Positions 54,051 through 62,975 of a stretch of 64,000 nucleotides of DNA are shown piece after piece. Origin of the DNA: Marinobacter panjinensis (lineage in GTDB: Bacteria > Pseudomonadota > Gammaproteobacteria > Pseudomonadales > Oleiphilaceae); assembly GCF_005298175.1 (NCBI RefSeq), contig NZ_SZYH01000001.1, positions 3,224,001 through 3,288,000 of the forward strand, in the 5' to 3' direction. A program made the translations under genes and the position numbers. The notes under the pieces were generated by a model. That model worked only from the letters and a program-made list of their open reading frames with translations, had not been told where the DNA came from and made no database searches. How positions within the stretch are numbered: position 1 is the first letter of the stretch; every line of letters begins with the position of its first letter.

Positions 54051-56855
54051 ATGTCACCTGACGTCATCGCGGCAATAAAAGCGCTGATCCCGGCCAAACG
54101 AGTCTATGACGACCCGCTATCGACGCTGGCCTACGGTACGGACGCCAGCTTCTACCGGCTGATTCCGGGCGTTGTGGTGAAAGTGGAAAGCGAGGAGGAA
54201 GTGGTCTGGGTGCTGAAGATCGCCCGGCGCTTCGCGGCACCGGTCACCTTCCGGGCCGCAGGGACAAGCCTGTCTGGCCAGGCCATCAGCGACTCCATTT
54301 TGCTGGTGCTGGGGGATCAGTGGAAGGACTATGAAATTAGGGCCGAGGGCCGCCAGATCCGTCTGCAGCCGGGCATTATCGGTGCCCAGGCCAATGCCTG
54401 GCTGGCACCCTATGGCTACAAGATCGGCCCTGATCCCGCGTCCATCAATGCCTGCAAGATCGGTGGCATTGTTGCCAACAATGCCAGTGGCATGTGTTGC
54501 GGTACCGCCCAGAATACCTACCACACCCTTGCCAGTATGCGCCTCGTGCTGGCCGACGGGGCGGTGGTGGATACCGAGGACTTCGCCAGCGTCAAGGTCT
54601 TCCAGTCCAGCCATGCCGGCCTGTTGTCGGAACTGGAACAGCTGGCGGCCGAGACCCGAGCCAATACCGAACTGGCAGACCGCATCCGCCACAAGTATCG
54701 CCTTAAAAACACCACCGGCCTGTCGCTCAATGCCCTGGTGGATTACAACGACCCGATGGATATCCTCACCCACTTGATGGTGGGCTCCGAAGGCACACTG
54801 GGGTTCGTCAGTTCGGTTACCTACAACACCGTGCCGGATTACCCCAACAAGGCCACTGCACTGCTGGTGTTTACCAATGCCGACAGCTGCTGTCGCGCGG
54901 CTGCGTTGCTTCGTGCACAGCCGGTTGCAGCCGTTGAGCTGCTTGACCGGCGAAGCCTGCGCTCGGTCCAGGACAAGCCCGGCCTTCCGGAGTGGATACA
55001 CGGCCTGTCGGAGGAAGCCTGTGCGCTGCTGATTGAAACCCGAGCGCCTGACCAGGCTGTGCTGCAGGAGCAACTGGTTCAGATCAAGGCGGCCCTGGCT
55101 GATTTCCCGGTGGAAGAGAAAGTGGATTTCACCACCGACCCCAGAGTGTCCGACCAGCTGTGGGCCATCCGTAAGGGTACCTTCCCCGCAGTCGGCGCGG
55201 TGCGGCCCACCGGCACCACGGTGATCATCGAGGATGTCACCTTTCCCCTCGATCAGTTGGCCGAAGGTGTAAAGAGGCTGCAGGCACTGTTTGTTAAACA
55301 CGCCTATGACAACGCCATCATCTTTGGTCACGCCCTGGAGGGGAACCTTCACTTCGTGTTTCCCCAGGGGTTTGATGACCCCGATGAGATAGCACGCTAC
55401 GACGCCTTCATGAAAGACGTCTCGCAGCTGGTGGCGGTGGAGTTCGGTGGTTCCCTCAAGGCTGAGCACGGCACCGGTCGCAATATGGCGCCCTTTGTGG
55501 AGCTGGAGTGGGGGCAAGAAGCCTGGGAACTGATGTGGAAGATCAAGGGCCTGCTGGACCCGGAGAACCTGCTCAATCCGGATGTGGTTCTTTCCCGGGA
55601 TCCTGATATTCACCTGAAAAACCTAAAGCCGCTGCCCGCCGCCGATCCTTTGATCGACAAATGCATAGAATGTGGTTTCTGCGAGCCGGTGTGCCCGTCC
55701 GAAGGGCTGACCCTGTCGCCGCGCCAGCGCATTGTGATCTGGCGGGATATCCAGGCAAAGAAACGGGCGGGGAAAGATACCTCGGAACTGGAAGCGGCCT
55801 ACCAGTATCACGGTATCGATACCTGCGCCGCCACAGGGTTGTGCGCTCAGCGCTGCCCGGTGGATATCAACACCGGCGACCTGGTGCGCAAGCTGCGGGC
55901 GCAGCAAACGGGCCACCCCGGCACGGCGAACTGGGTGGCCGACCATTTTCGGACGGTACTGCGTGGGACACGCTTCGTGCTGACCATGGCATCCGGTGTG
56001 GAAAAACTGCTGGGCGCGCCCAGACTGGCCAAGTTGAGCGCGGGTTTAAGTAAAGCGTCCGGGCAGCGGCTGCCGCAGTGGGACCCGACCATGCCGCAGC
56101 CCATCCGGTTTGTGCCACCTTCGCCGGCCCCGGAGAGTGACGCCCCACGAGTCGTGTATCTGCCAGCCTGCGTTTCCCGGGTCATGGGGCCTGCCAGTGG
56201 CGACGCAGAACAAACAACGTTGCAGGACAAGACCCGCCAGTTATTGGAGAAAGGTGGCTACCAGGTGGTTCATCCCCACGGGCTGGATGCCCTGTGCTGC
56301 GGCCAGCCCTTTGCCTCGAAAGGGTATCCGGAACAGGCAGAGCGCAAGAAATCCGAATTGCTGCAGGCGTTGCTCGCGGCCACCCGTAACGGCAAGGACC
56401 CGGTGTACTGCGACACCAGCCCCTGCACCCTGCAGATTCAGGAGGCAGCGCGTGAGCTGGGCCTGGACCTGTACGACCCGGTGAAATTCATTCGTGAGAA
56501 GCTGGCGGACCGCCTGGTGTTCAAGCCTGAAGACACGGCGATTGCTGTCCACGTGACCTGCAGCACCCAACACCTGGGTGAATCTCAGGGGCTGATCGAC
56601 ATCGCGCGGCGCTGCAGCACCAATGTGGTTATTCCGGAGGATATTCACTGCTGCGCCTTTGCCGGCGACAAGGGCTTCAATGTGCCGGAGCTGAACCGTC
56701 ACGCCCTGCGGACGCTGCCACGCCAGATAGAGGGATGCACGGAGGGGATCTCCACCAGCCGCACCTGCGAGATCGGCCTCAGCCGCCAAGGCGGAATTGA
56801 TTACCACGGGCTGGTCTACCTGGTGGACCGGGTAACGGAGGCTGCGCCTTACTGA
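54051..56855 (+). CDS. FAD- and Fe-S-containing D-lactate dehydrogenase (Dld-II / LldE-like)
   Basis: 934 residues: FAD_binding_4 (~40-200; VTFRAAGTSLSGQAISDSILL), FAD-oxidase C domain (~250-510; EHGTGRNMAPFVE), then a ferredoxin-type domain with CIECGFCEPVCP (~545) and CAATGLCAQRCP (~590), and CCG-type motifs (LCCGQPF ~745, HCCAFAGDKGF ~865). This matches the long membrane-associated D-lactate dehydrogenases of Pseudomonas. It oxidises D-lactate to pyruvate, feeding the quinone pool. Convergent overlap of 7 bases with the next gene. Regulated by the divergent LldR-like protein. Confidence 0.9.
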   Translation: MSPDVIAAIKALIPAKRVYDDPLSTLAYGTDASFYRLIPGVVVKVESEEEVVWVLKIARRFAAPVTFRAAGTSLSGQAISDSILLVLGDQWKDYEIRAEGRQIRLQPGIIGAQANAWLAPYGYKIGPDPASINACKIGGIVANNASGMCCGTAQNTYHTLASMRLVLADGAVVDTEDFASVKVFQSSHAGLLSELEQLAAETRANTELADRIRHKYRLKNTTGLSLNALVDYNDPMDILTHLMVGSEGTLGFVSSVTYNTVPDYPNKATALLVFTNADSCCRAAALLRAQPVAAVELLDRRSLRSVQDKPGLPEWIHGLSEEACALLIETRAPDQAVLQEQLVQIKAALADFPVEEKVDFTTDPRVSDQLWAIRKGTFPAVGAVRPTGTTVIIEDVTFPLDQLAEGVKRLQALFVKHAYDNAIIFGHALEGNLHFVFPQGFDDPDEIARYDAFMKDVSQLVAVEFGGSLKAEHGTGRNMAPFVELEWGQEAWELMWKIKGLLDPENLLNPDVVLSRDPDIHLKNLKPLPAADPLIDKCIECGFCEPVCPSEGLTLSPRQRIVIWRDIQAKKRAGKDTSELEAAYQYHGIDTCAATGLCAQRCPVDINTGDLVRKLRAQQTGHPGTANWVADHFRTVLRGTRFVLTMASGVEKLLGAPRLAKLSAGLSKASGQRLPQWDPTMPQPIRFVPPSPAPESDAPRVVYLPACVSRVMGPASGDAEQTTLQDKTRQLLEKGGYQVVHPHGLDALCCGQPFASKGYPEQAERKKSELLQALLAATRNGKDPVYCDTSPCTLQIQEAARELGLDLYDPVKFIREKLADRLVFKPEDTAIAVHVTCSTQHLGESQGLIDIARRCSTNVVIPEDIHCCAFAGDKGFNVPELNRHALRTLPRQIEGCTEGISTSRTCEIGLSRQGGIDYHGLVYLVDRVTEAAPY

Positions 56856-57922
56856 TCGGGTTGCTCTACCAGCCTTGCACGAACGCGGGGCAGTTGGTCA
56901 GGGAACTGCTCCTGAATGAAGGTGATCATGCCTTCGCGAATGGCGCAACGGAGATCCCATAGCCCGGAGGAGTCTTTGGCGCTCATCAACAGGCGAACCT
57001 CGATGTTGGTGTCGCCGGCATCAGTGACCTGAACTGTGGCAGTGTGTCCGTTCCACTGCGGTGCCCGGTGTAGCAAGCGGTTGAATTCTGTTCGCAGCGG
57101 TTCAATCGGCATGGAATAGTCCACGTGGATGAACACCGGCCCCGTCAGTTCGGTGTCGTTTCTCGACCAGTTCTGGAACGGGTTCTCGATAAACCATTGC
57201 AATGGCACCACCAGACGCCTCAAGTCCCAGACCCTCAGTACCACGTAGGTAGCAGTCACTTCCTCCACCCAGCACCACTCACCCTGTACATGCAGGACGT
57301 CGTCTATGCGGAAAGGCTGGGTCAGGGCGATCTGCATGCCTGCCAGTAGATTGCTGAGCACCGGCTTGGCGGCAAAGCCGAGGATGATGCCGCCAATACC
57401 CGCCGAAGCCAGCAGGCTGCCGCCAAGGTGTTGAACCGGTTCGAAGGTCATCAGGGCGGCACCCAGGCCCAGGATAACGATGAGAATATTCAGTATCCTG
57501 ACCAGAAACCGGGTTTGCGTTTCCACCTTGCGGGCGCGTTTCCACTGGCCCTCCAGTACCGGATTCATGGCAACAATCACATTGCCGATGGAAGACGTGC
57601 ACCGGACGACTGCCCAGGTGAGGGCAATAATCAATAACAGCGTCGCTGCATGTTGAACGTGGCTCAGCAACGGTAGTTCGGGAGAAGCGGTCTCCAGAAC
57701 GCCATTGAGGACCAGGAGCGCGATAACGATGCCCAGTGCCGTGGCAGAAGCGTCCAGAAAAATCCGCGGGACGGTTTTGCTGCGGGTGAGGCGTTGAATG
57801 ATTGCCAACACACCCTTGTACACCACAAAGGTAACAACCACGGAAAGCAGGGCAGTGACACCGGGCCGAAACCAGTCTTCAAGGCCTGCCTGGAGCACGT
57901 TCAGGGTTTCAAAATCATTCAT
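56849..57922 (-). CDS. MscS-family mechanosensitive channel (second)
   Basis: 357 residues with five hydrophobic segments (~20-40, ~55-75, ~88-105, ~140-158, ~165-190); the pore helix SLLASAGIGGIILGFAAKPVLSNLLAG leads into the beta domain (FRIDDVLHVQGEWCWVEEVTATYVVLRVWDLRRLVVPLQWFIENPF). It is distinct from the channel at 2421-3320: a longer N-terminus and W-rich beta domain, like plant/bacterial MSL-type channels. Convergent with the D-lactate dehydrogenase gene. Confidence 0.9.
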   Translation of the reverse strand: MNDFETLNVLQAGLEDWFRPGVTALLSVVVTFVVYKGVLAIIQRLTRSKTVPRIFLDASATALGIVIALLVLNGVLETASPELPLLSHVQHAATLLLIIALTWAVVRCTSSIGNVIVAMNPVLEGQWKRARKVETQTRFLVRILNILIVILGLGAALMTFEPVQHLGGSLLASAGIGGIILGFAAKPVLSNLLAGMQIALTQPFRIDDVLHVQGEWCWVEEVTATYVVLRVWDLRRLVVPLQWFIENPFQNWSRNDTELTGPVFIHVDYSMPIEPLRTEFNRLLHRAPQWNGHTATVQVTDAGDTNIEVRLLMSAKDSSGLWDLRCAIREGMITFIQEQFPDQLPRVRARLVEQPDQ

Positions 57923-58063
57923 GGGTAACCGGCATTGAATCAGCGGGTGGGTCAGCTTTTTATTGTGGTCAGTTTAAACTGCTTTTTAACGTCGTGATAT
58001 GGTTGCGGCCTGTTCCCTGGCACTAAACTGCATATATGAAACGTCGTGGTTGAGGAAGATCGT

Positions 58064-58738
58064 ATGAAAGTGATGCTACTGGGTGCCACCGGCCTGACGG
58101 GTGGCAAGGTACTGGAAGGGTTGCTGTCCAGGGATGAGGTTGCATCCGTGGTTGCGCCGGTGCGGCGGAAACTGCCATTGAACCATGCAAAACTCGAACA
58201 GCACGAGATCGATTTCGACCGCCTGGACGAGCACGGCGAATTGTTCGCTGTGGACGCTATTATCTGCTGCCTGGGTACTACCATCAAAAAGGCCGGTTCC
58301 CGGGACCAGTTCCGCAAGGTGGATTTCAGTTACCCCCTGAAAGCGGCCGAGCTTGGCCGGGCAAAGGGCGCAACGGCCTTTGTGTTGATGTCAGCCATTG
58401 CTGCTTCGTCATCGTCCACCGTTTTCTACAACCGGGTGAAAGGGGAGCTGGAAGACGCGGTGAAAGCGCTTGGTTACCCTGTGCTGGCGATCTACCAACC
58501 CAGTCTTTTGCTCGGGGAAAGGGACGAGCAGCGCACCGCCGAAGCCCTGGGAATGAAAGCCATGCCCCTGATCAACCGCGTACTGATTGGCCCGCTGGAA
58601 AGGTTCCGGGGCATTGAAGCGGCGACCGTGGCCAGTGCGATGGTCAACGAGGTATGCGCTCTCGCTCAGGAAACGCCCGCTGCGCCAGTGGTCCGGGTAC
58701 ACGAGTACCCGGACATTGTGGCGTTGGCCAAGGTTTGA
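58064..58738 (+). CDS. NAD(P)-binding SDR/atypical epimerase-like oxidoreductase
   Basis: 224 residues from the ATG at 58064 (GAGGAAG upstream). The Rossmann motif LLGATGLTGGKVLEGLL begins the protein; CCLGTTIKKAGSRDQFRKVDF and VFYNRVKGELEDAV follow. Similar to Oxidoreductase HTATIP2/NAD(P)H-binding family proteins, of unknown substrate. No standard YxxxK dehydrogenase site is obvious except YNRVK. Confidence 0.88.
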   Translation: MKVMLLGATGLTGGKVLEGLLSRDEVASVVAPVRRKLPLNHAKLEQHEIDFDRLDEHGELFAVDAIICCLGTTIKKAGSRDQFRKVDFSYPLKAAELGRAKGATAFVLMSAIAASSSSTVFYNRVKGELEDAVKALGYPVLAIYQPSLLLGERDEQRTAEALGMKAMPLINRVLIGPLERFRGIEAATVASAMVNEVCALAQETPAAPVVRVHEYPDIVALAKV

Positions 58739-58757
58739 AGAGGAGGGAGAAGGTCAA

Positions 58758-59396
58758 ATGGACTACATCGGACCCATCAGCAGCGCCGTTATGGCCGTCA
58801 TCTGGATTGTCTATTTCCAGTTGTTCTTCTTCCAGTACAAACGCAACAACCGTCCCTACCTGGTCATTCACCACGCCCAGAACGAGAACCCGGATGCCCT
58901 GTGCCTGCTCGTAAATATGGGCAAGGAAACCGTGCATGTGCAGTGTGTGCAGGTGGTACTGCGAACTAGGGCCGGCGAAGAGAAAACGCTGACGGTAACC
59001 GAGTATCGCCGGGTTGGCGCAGACGACAGCAATGTACACCAGGTGCTGCGGCAGGGGCCGTTGCAGTCCGGTGGCTACCTGGTGCTGGGCTCGTTCCGCA
59101 ATATCATTCTTGGCCGGCGAAGTGAGGATAGCGACAGCGACTACCTGTTTGAGGACATCACAGCGGTAGAGATACGCGCTGCCGTGGTTCATGGTCCCAG
59201 CCGATACCCGGTAGGCGTGCGCAGGAGCTTCCGGTTGGAGCACGAAGGGGAAACGGAAATATTTCCCCGCAACATCCACAGCGAACAGCTTAACCGCCGC
59301 CGCGACCGGCATGAGATTCGCCGCTGGCTTGAGTCAGAGCTTTGCCCCGAGAGGAAAGGGCAGTCGGAGTCTGACAGTTCTGATCAATCCGGGTAG
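58758..59396 (+). CDS. Single-pass membrane protein of unknown function
   Basis: 212 residues from the ATG at 58758 (GAGAAGG upstream), 19 bases after the previous gene. One N-terminal helix (~5-25, ISSAVMAVIWIVYFQLFFF), then a soluble beta-rich domain and a very charged tail (RRRDRHEIRRWLESE). Not recognised. Co-transcribed with the oxidoreductase. Confidence 0.75.
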   Translation: MDYIGPISSAVMAVIWIVYFQLFFFQYKRNNRPYLVIHHAQNENPDALCLLVNMGKETVHVQCVQVVLRTRAGEEKTLTVTEYRRVGADDSNVHQVLRQGPLQSGGYLVLGSFRNIILGRRSEDSDSDYLFEDITAVEIRAAVVHGPSRYPVGVRRSFRLEHEGETEIFPRNIHSEQLNRRRDRHEIRRWLESELCPERKGQSESDSSDQSG

Positions 59397-59527
59397 TCTG
59401 TTTGGCGGGGCAAGGAAGCTGTCGTTCCCTTTAATCGTCTAATCGTCCGAGAATAACCCTCTCCACTAACTGGGCTGATGGTGAGATGCACCGGTTGGTC
59501 GATTTTTAACCTTTTTCTTGAATATTT

Positions 59528-59537
59528 CGAGCGCTCG
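59528..59537. promoter_or_regulatory. CGAGCGCTCG palindrome upstream of the lva-like operon
   Basis: A 10-bp perfect palindrome 28 bases before the first gene of the operon, just upstream of its ribosome site. It could be an operator, or chance. No regulator gene is adjacent in the window. Confidence 0.35.
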
Positions 59538-59565
59538 TTCTATTTTGTATGAAGGAGGTCGGAAT

Positions 59566-60366
59566 ATGAACAATTACAAGAACACGAACCCTGGCAACAC
59601 AAACTGGTCCCTGGGCGTCGATGGCAAGACTGCGCTTGTCACCGGTGCCGCTGGCGGCCTGGGCCACAGCTTTACCCGGTGCCTGCTCGAGGCCGGCGCA
59701 GAGGTCATTGTCAGTGGCCGCCGCCGCGAGGCGCTTGAGTCCCTCAAGGGTGAATTTCCCGAGCATGCCGACCGGATCCATGTCGTTACCATGGATGTCA
59801 CCGATGAGGCCAGCGTCACTGAAGCGTTCGACACGATGGCGGATGACATCGCCGTTCCGGATGTGGTGGTTTCCAATGCCGGTGTAGCCACCAGCAAGAA
59901 ATCGTTGGACCTGAAGAGTGCTGACTGGGACCAGGTGATCGACACCAATCTCAAGGGCTGCTGGCTGGTGTGCAATGAGGCCGCTCGTCGCCTTTCTGCG
60001 ATCAACCAGGGCGGCAGCATCATCATGATCTCTTCCATTCTCGGCCATCGCGTGGCCGGCAACGTGGCGCCCTATGCTGCCGCCAAGGCCGGCGTTGAGC
60101 AGCTGACCCGTGCCCTGGCGCTGGAATGGGCCCGTTACGGTATCCGCGTCAACGCGCTGGCACCGGGTTATATCGAAACCGACCTGAACCGTGAATTCTT
60201 TGCCAGTGAACCTGGCCAGAAAATGATTCGCCGCATTCCCCAGCGTCGTCTGGGGCAGGCCGATGATCTGAGCGGTCCGTTGCTGCTTCTGGCTTCAGGA
60301 CTTTCTGACTACATGACCGGCAGCACCCTCGTGGTGGATGGCGGCCATCTTCAATCCTCGCTGTAA
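59566..60366 (+). CDS. SDR oxidoreductase, LvaD-like
   Basis: 266 residues from the ATG at 59566 (AAGGAGG upstream). TGAAGGLGHSFTRCLLEAG (NAD(P) motif), NAGVATSKK, and the catalytic Ser in ISSILGH with YAAAK (PYAAAKAGVEQL). First gene of a five-gene operon matching LvaD-C-A-B-E; in Pseudomonas putida, LvaD reduces levulinyl-CoA to 4-hydroxyvaleryl-CoA. Here the reading is by gene order and family, not by proof. Confidence 0.88.
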   Translation: MNNYKNTNPGNTNWSLGVDGKTALVTGAAGGLGHSFTRCLLEAGAEVIVSGRRREALESLKGEFPEHADRIHVVTMDVTDEASVTEAFDTMADDIAVPDVVVSNAGVATSKKSLDLKSADWDQVIDTNLKGCWLVCNEAARRLSAINQGGSIIMISSILGHRVAGNVAPYAAAKAGVEQLTRALALEWARYGIRVNALAPGYIETDLNREFFASEPGQKMIRRIPQRRLGQADDLSGPLLLLASGLSDYMTGSTLVVDGGHLQSSL

Positions 60367-60376
60367 GGAGTGGGCT

Positions 60377-61582
60377 GTGGACTTCAATTTGACCCCCAGG
60401 AACGAATCGTACCGAAAAAGAATCCGGGACTTTGTGGAACAGGAGTTGCTGCCGCTGGAGCAGAATCCCGAGGCCTACGATGAGCATGAGAACATTGCGC
60501 TCGATCACCTTGAGCAGGTGCGCGCCAAGGCAAAGCAGCAGGGCCTTTGGTGTCTTCAGCTCCCTGAGCACCTGGGTGGCCAGGGGCTCGATGTTTCCGG
60601 CATGGCGGCCAGTTACGAGGAAATGAATCGCTCGATATTCGGTCCGGTGGTGTTTAATTCCGCGGCGCCGGACGACGGCAACATGACCGTTCTGGCGAAG
60701 GTGGCGACTGAGGCACAGCATGAGCGCTGGCTCAAGCCCATCGTAGAGGGAAAAGTCAGTTCGTCGTTTGTCATGACTGAGCCGCCCCCTGGCTGCGGCT
60801 CGGACCCCGGCATGATGCAAACCACGGCTACACGCAAGGGCGACCGGTGGGTCATCAATGGCCACAAGCACTACATTACCGGCGCCGCCGCGGCATCCCA
60901 CTTCATCCTGATTGCGCGGACGTCTGACGATACCCGCAAGGGCCTGAGCGCCTTCATGTTCCACAAGGATGATCCGGGCTGGGAAATCGTCCGGCGGATT
61001 CCGATCATGGGGCCGGAAGAGCACGGTGGCCATTGTGAGCTCCGGTTTGATGGCCTGGAAATCCCGGACGAGAACCGACTGATGGAAGTCGGTGATGGCC
61101 TCAAGCTCACGCAGATCCGCCTGGGCACGGCCCGTCTGACCCACTGCATGCGCTGGCTGGGACTGGCGCGCCGTTCCCTGGAGATCGCAACCGAATACGT
61201 GGACACCCGGGAGTCCTTCGGTCAGACACTGGCTCAGCGCGAAGGTGTTCAGTGGTTACTGGGCGAGGCTGCGATGGAGATCCAGGTCGGCCGGCTGCTG
61301 ACCATGCACGCGGCCTGGAAGCTGGACCAAGGTGATTTCGCCCGGAAGGAGGTTTCCATGGCCAAGGTCGCGGTGGCCGACACTCTGCACAAGGCGGTGG
61401 ATACGGCCATTCAGCTGTGCGGTGCCCGGGGATACTCCAAGGATACCCCGCTGGAATGGATTTACCGTTATGCCCGTCAGGCGCGTTTGGTTGATGGTGC
61501 CTCGGAAATACACAAGATGGTGTTCTCGAAGACCCTGCTGGCGGAGCGGGCAGACTTCTGGCACTGGGGAGTAAAGGCCTGA
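60377..61582 (+). CDS. ACAD10/11-type acyl-CoA dehydrogenase, LvaC-like
   Basis: 401 residues from a GTG at 60377 (AAGGAG upstream), 10 bases after the SDR. MTEPPPGCGSDPGMMQTTA and KHYITGAAAASHFILIART are variants of the family motifs. The C-terminal catalytic loop reads VDGASEIHKMV, with D where medium-chain dehydrogenases have their glutamate, as in ACAD11-like enzymes. In the Lva pathway this enzyme removes phosphate from 4-phosphoacyl-CoA and rehydrates the product to 3-hydroxyacyl-CoA, rather than a classical dehydrogenation. Confidence 0.88.
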   Translation: MDFNLTPRNESYRKRIRDFVEQELLPLEQNPEAYDEHENIALDHLEQVRAKAKQQGLWCLQLPEHLGGQGLDVSGMAASYEEMNRSIFGPVVFNSAAPDDGNMTVLAKVATEAQHERWLKPIVEGKVSSSFVMTEPPPGCGSDPGMMQTTATRKGDRWVINGHKHYITGAAAASHFILIARTSDDTRKGLSAFMFHKDDPGWEIVRRIPIMGPEEHGGHCELRFDGLEIPDENRLMEVGDGLKLTQIRLGTARLTHCMRWLGLARRSLEIATEYVDTRESFGQTLAQREGVQWLLGEAAMEIQVGRLLTMHAAWKLDQGDFARKEVSMAKVAVADTLHKAVDTAIQLCGARGYSKDTPLEWIYRYARQARLVDGASEIHKMVFSKTLLAERADFWHWGVKA

Positions 61583-62607
61583 TGTCTGCGCTTGCCGACA
61601 CCTTCAGCGCCTTCATTGCCCGGCAAACCGGTGCCCGGAGTGCCCGCGTTATTGATTTTGACAAGCTCTCCGGAGGCGCCATCCAGGACAACTTCGGGTT
61701 GACCCTGGACCTGGAGGGCGGAAGCCGCCCGGATCGGCAGGCATTTGTGGTCCGGCAGGACGCTCCCTCCGGTGTAGCGGAGAGTTTGTCCAGGTCGGAG
61801 GAATTCCGAGTTCTTCAGGCAGCGTTCAAAGCCGGGGTTACGGCTCCAGAACCACTCTGGCTGTGCGAGGACCCTGAGGTCAGCGGGCGGGTGTTTTACG
61901 TCATGACCCGGGCAGCAGGGAGTGCGTCTCCGCGCAAGCTGGTCAAGGCGGATTTCACCGAAGAGCAGCGTCGGAACATTGTGCGTCGGCTGGGTGCCGA
62001 GCTCGCCAGGCTGCACAAAGTGAGACCGCCACAGGAGTCCCTCAAGTTTCTGGCGTTACCTGACCCGGACAATGCGGCCCTGAGTCGGGTAGCGCTGTAT
62101 CGCCGCTATCTGAAAGAAATCGGTGAACCTCACCCCGTGCTGGAGTGGGCGTTGAACTGGCTGGAGGATCATGCGCCGGAACCGGGCCCGACGGTGCTTT
62201 GCCACTGCGATTTCCGGACCGGCAACTACATGATGAACGGTGACGAGCTGACCGCCGTCCTGGACTGGGAATTTGCCGCATGGAGCGATCCCGGTGAGGA
62301 TCTGGGCTGGCTCTGTTGTCGCAGTTGGCGGTTCGGGGCTGATGATCGGGAAGTCGGTGGCATCGGAGACAAACAGGATCTTCTGGACGGTTACCGGGAG
62401 GCAAGTGGCATCGACCTTGACCCGGCGGCGGTGAGCTATTGGGAAGTCATGGGGCTGGTGCGTTGGGCCATGATTGCGTTGCAGCAGGCGCGCAGGCATA
62501 TGTCCGGCGAACAGCGTTCGCTGGAGCTGGCACTGACTGGCCGCATGGTGGCCCAGATGGAATTCGACCTGCTGAACCAGATTCAGGAACTGGAGGACGG
62601 GCAATGA
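61582..62607 (+). CDS. APH-like phosphotransferase, LvaA-like 4-hydroxyacyl-CoA kinase
   Basis: 341 residues of aminoglycoside phosphotransferase fold. LCHCDFRTGNYMMNGDEL (HxDxxxxN catalytic loop) and VLDWEFAAWSDPGEDLGWL (metal-ligand DWE) are intact. Overlaps the dehydrogenase stop by one base (TGATG). With the DUF6285 partner just downstream, this is the likely kinase that phosphorylates a 4-hydroxyacyl-CoA. Confidence 0.88.
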   Translation: MSALADTFSAFIARQTGARSARVIDFDKLSGGAIQDNFGLTLDLEGGSRPDRQAFVVRQDAPSGVAESLSRSEEFRVLQAAFKAGVTAPEPLWLCEDPEVSGRVFYVMTRAAGSASPRKLVKADFTEEQRRNIVRRLGAELARLHKVRPPQESLKFLALPDPDNAALSRVALYRRYLKEIGEPHPVLEWALNWLEDHAPEPGPTVLCHCDFRTGNYMMNGDELTAVLDWEFAAWSDPGEDLGWLCCRSWRFGADDREVGGIGDKQDLLDGYREASGIDLDPAAVSYWEVMGLVRWAMIALQQARRHMSGEQRSLELALTGRMVAQMEFDLLNQIQELEDGQ

Positions 62608-62975
62608 TCAATCAACCGGAAACCCAGGATCTGCTGACGGAGGCCCGCCAGGTGTTGCTGGATTCAGTGGCACCAGAGCTTTCGGGCGAGCGCAAATATC
62701 AGGCACTGATGGTTGCCAATGCTATGGGTATGGCAATCCGGGAACTTGAACAGCGCGAGCATGGCCAACCAGAGCAGACCGACCGGACAGTACGGGCATT
62801 CCTGGTGGAGCGATCCCTTGAGGCTACCACCGGTGATGCCGAGGAAGGTCTCGCCCGGGCCATTCGCGAGCATCATCTGGATGGGGCCGATCCGGCCCTG
62901 CGCTCCGTGCTCCGAACCCTCACGGAGGCCCGGTTGCAGATCAACAACCCCCGCTATCTGAAGCGTGAATCATGA
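62604..62975 (+). CDS. DUF6285 protein, LvaB-like accessory subunit
   Basis: 123 residues, all-helical, from the ATG at 62604 overlapping the kinase stop (ATGA). Segments EARQVLLDSVAPELSGERKYQALMVANAM and RSVLRTLTEARLQINNP are typical of DUF6285. In the levulinate pathway the small LvaB is needed with LvaA for phosphorylation. No catalytic motif of its own. Translationally coupled on both sides. Confidence 0.85.
   Translation: MINQPETQDLLTEARQVLLDSVAPELSGERKYQALMVANAMGMAIRELEQREHGQPEQTDRTVRAFLVERSLEATTGDAEEGLARAIREHHLDGADPALRSVLRTLTEARLQINNPRYLKRES

Noticed and set aside
54117-55613. 498-residue open frame on the minus strand
   Set aside because: Antisense to the D-lactate dehydrogenase gene, whose motifs are all intact.
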